Assembly: GCA_900320815.1 (NCBI GenBank)
Contig: ONTY01000066.1
Coordinates: forward strand, 1-6,947
From: an uncultured Pseudomonadota bacterium
Lineage (GTDB): Bacteria; Pseudomonadota; Gammaproteobacteria; Burkholderiales; Burkholderiaceae_C
Length of the DNA: 6,947 nucleotides
Direction: 5' to 3'
The notes under the pieces: generated by a model
What the model was told of the DNA's origin: nothing
The model's database searches: none
Seen by the model: only the letters and a program-made list of their open reading frames with translations
Part shown: positions 5,985 to 6,947 of the stretch, one piece after another
How the letters are laid out: each line of letters starts with the position of its first letter
Numbering within the stretch: the stretch's first letter is position 1
Program-made: the position numbers and the translations under genes

Positions 5985-6503
5985 ATGCCCCTCAACGAAG
6001 CCCGCAAACAGGAAATGCTGCAGCAAATTGCCGCCGACATTGAAACATTTCTCAAGGAACACCCCGGCGAGACCTTTTATACCTTCGGCTTTGACTTCAA
6101 CGCCAGCGAAGCCGAAATCCTGCTGTCTTTCAACACCGAAGAAGCCTATGCCGAGCGCCTGAAATACTATCAAGACAATTACAGTCCATATGACGACGAC
6201 GACCAAGAAATGCGCTACGGCACAGGCGACTGGAAATACCAGGGCACCAATATTTACTACATCTGCGAGGAAGAAGAAAAAGACAAGATATACGACGACG
6301 ATGAAGACAATGACTATGAAAATGCCAAGAAAGCCTTTATGGACTTTGCCTACGGCCTGCTGCTTGCGGTGTGTCGCACGCCTGCCTACCAAGCCATCCC
6401 CAAAACCAAAGATTTCCTCGTCATCCTCACCGAACACGACGAAGACAACCTGGAAGGCATCGAAAGAGGCAAACGCCTGATGGCCGAGATTGCCCAGTCT
6501 TAA
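5985..6503 (+). CDS. Small acidic cytoplasmic protein, probably DUF4303-like
   Basis: The 172-residue product has no signal or membrane segment. It begins with an amphipathic helix, then 'GETFYTFGFDF' (28-38) and 'SFNTEEAYAERLKYY' (48-62), a 'GDWKYQG' strand (81-87), two very acidic stretches ('EEEEKD' 95-100 and 'DDDEDNDYEN' 104-113), a helix 'AKKAFMDFAYGLLLAV' (114-129) and 'DFLVILTEHDEDNLEGIERG' (143-162). The order F-Y-x-F, N-T-E-E-A, a Trp strand and a late V-I-L-T-x-x-D resembles the DUF4303 family from memory; I cannot confirm this without a profile search. The function of that family is not established. Codon use is less GC-rich than in the flanking operons. The gene stands alone between like-oriented repeat copies 2 and 3, with its stop one base before copy 3, which hints at acquisition as a unit. 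Confidence 0.85.
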   Translation: MPLNEARKQEMLQQIAADIETFLKEHPGETFYTFGFDFNASEAEILLSFNTEEAYAERLKYYQDNYSPYDDDDQEMRYGTGDWKYQGTNIYYICEEEEKDKIYDDDEDNDYENAKKAFMDFAYGLLLAVCRTPAYQAIPKTKDFLVILTEHDEDNLEGIERGKRLMAEIAQS

Positions 6504-6504
6504 A

Positions 6505-6565
6505 ATACCCAGCAATATTACACATCATTGCCCTTATTCTGTGCGGGTATTCAATCATATACCCA
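6505..6565 (-). repeat. Modular intergenic element, copy 3 (61 bp, degenerate)
   Basis: Read on the minus strand: TGGGTAT (6565-6559), 10-nt spacer, ACCCGC (6548-6543), 7-nt spacer, AAGGGC (6535-6530), AATG plus spacer, TGGGTAT (6511-6505). Outer boxes are 54 bp apart and all inner spacings agree with copies 1 and 2, but the boxes lack one base and the core hexamers have diverged, keeping only a CCC/GGG pairing. It starts one base after the stop of the DUF4303-like gene. Confidence 0.55.
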
Positions 6566-6576
6566 CCGAGTTTTTT
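6545..6576 (+). terminator. Weak stem with T run before the FecCD gene
   Basis: GGGTAT (6545-6550) and ATACCC (6559-6564) form a six-pair stem with an 8-nt loop, followed after six bases by TTTTTT (6571-6576). The gap between stem and T run and the short stem make it a poor intrinsic terminator; a regulatory dyad for the next gene is the alternative. Confidence 0.3.
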
Positions 6577-6586
6577 AAGAAAGTCG

Positions 6587-6947
6587 ATGACCACCCCGCT
6601 GTCCTCCCGCACGCTGCCGCTTGGCGCGCTGCTGCTGGCCGCTGGCGTCTTGCTGCTGTGGCTGGGCGCATGCGTGGGCAGCACGGGCTTTGAGAGTCTG
6701 GCGGCGGCGCGCAGCGATGAGGCGCTCTGGCACATCGTGCGCGATGTGCGGCTGCCGCGCAGCGCCGGCGCTTGGCTGGCGGGCGCACTGCTGGGGCTGG
6801 CGGGGGCGCTGGCGCAGGGGCTGTTCCGCAATCCGCTCGCCGACCCCTTTTTGCTGGGCAGCGCGGCGGGCGCGGCGCTGGCTGTGGCGTGCACGCTGGC
6901 GCTGGCGGGCGCGGCGCAGATGGGTTGGCTCGCGCACCTGGGGCTGA
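6587..6947 (+). CDS. FecCD/BtuC-family ABC importer permease, 3' end outside the window
   Basis: The frame is open from the ATG at 6587 to the window end (120 codons; the family is usually about 320-350 residues). A first membrane helix spans about residues 11-30. The diagnostic FecCD block follows: 'VRLPRSAGAWLAGALLGLAG' (54-73), 'ALAQGLFRNPLADPFLLG' (74-91) and 'SAAGAALAVA' (92-101). These permeases form homodimers in the inner membrane and import iron-siderophore complexes, haem or cobalamin with a periplasmic binding protein and an ATPase. The substrate cannot be told from this part. No clear Shine-Dalgarno sequence precedes the ATG ('AAGAAAG' at 6577-6583 is weak). No cobalamin riboswitch fits in the 83-bp upstream gap and I see no good Fur box, so regulation is not visible. 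The gene probably begins an uptake operon that continues beyond the window. Confidence 0.92.
   Translation, partial: MTTPLSSRTLPLGALLLAAGVLLLWLGACVGSTGFESLAAARSDEALWHIVRDVRLPRSAGAWLAGALLGLAGALAQGLFRNPLADPFLLGSAAGAALAVACTLALAGAAQMGWLAHLGL

Noticed and set aside
5887..6565. Integron attC sites flanking the DUF4303-like gene
   Set aside because: No GTTRRRY/RYYYAAC core pairs and no integrase in the window; only the general layout is similar.
6504..6586. Cobalamin riboswitch or Fur box upstream of the FecCD permease
   Set aside because: The 83-bp gap is too short for a cobalamin riboswitch and contains no GATAATGATAATCATTATC-like sequence.

Overview
The window looks like a chromosomal segment of a GC-rich betaproteobacterium, most likely Burkholderiales. 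This is inferred from codon use (strong GCG/CGC/CTG bias), the MCE protein ending in an 'RRWPF...KLP' tail, and the moxR/DUF58 gene pairing. No RNA gene, CRISPR array or insertion sequence is visible.

Left part, minus strand, read right to left: a divergent MlaE-like ABC permease (2409-1552), an MCE-domain substrate-binding protein (1537-506) and a lipoprotein cut by the window edge (509-1). They are packed with a 14-bp gap and a 4-bp ATGA overlap, so they look like one operon for lipid transport between the membranes. The ATPase normally found beside such a permease is missing here.

Middle part, plus strand, divergent from the first operon: a MoxR-type AAA+ ATPase (2596-3516), an unrecognised membrane-anchored protein with a probable glycosidase-like barrel (3513-4889) and a DUF58 protein (4899-5909). 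The three genes overlap or lie within 10 bp of each other. MoxR and DUF58 are a known chaperone/adaptor pair. The unknown gene between them is translationally coupled to moxR and is the probable accessory or client component. The transglutaminase-like protein that often follows DUF58 is absent.

Right part, plus strand: a small, very acidic DUF4303-like protein (5985-6503) with its own Shine-Dalgarno sequence, then the start of a FecCD/BtuC-type permease for iron-siderophore, haem or cobalamin import (6587 to the window end).

The main unexpected signal is a 61-62 bp modular element present three times, in each of the three main intergenic gaps (2480-2541 plus; 5887-5947 and 6505-6565 minus). 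Each copy has two TGGRGTAT-like boxes, in the same direction and 53-54 bp apart, around a hairpin-forming core of two GC-rich hexamers separated by exactly 7 nt. The intervening spacers are mostly not conserved. Two copies contain a perfect TATAAT, one copy encodes the last seven residues and stop codon of the DUF58 gene, and two like-oriented copies bracket the DUF4303-like gene in a cassette-like arrangement.
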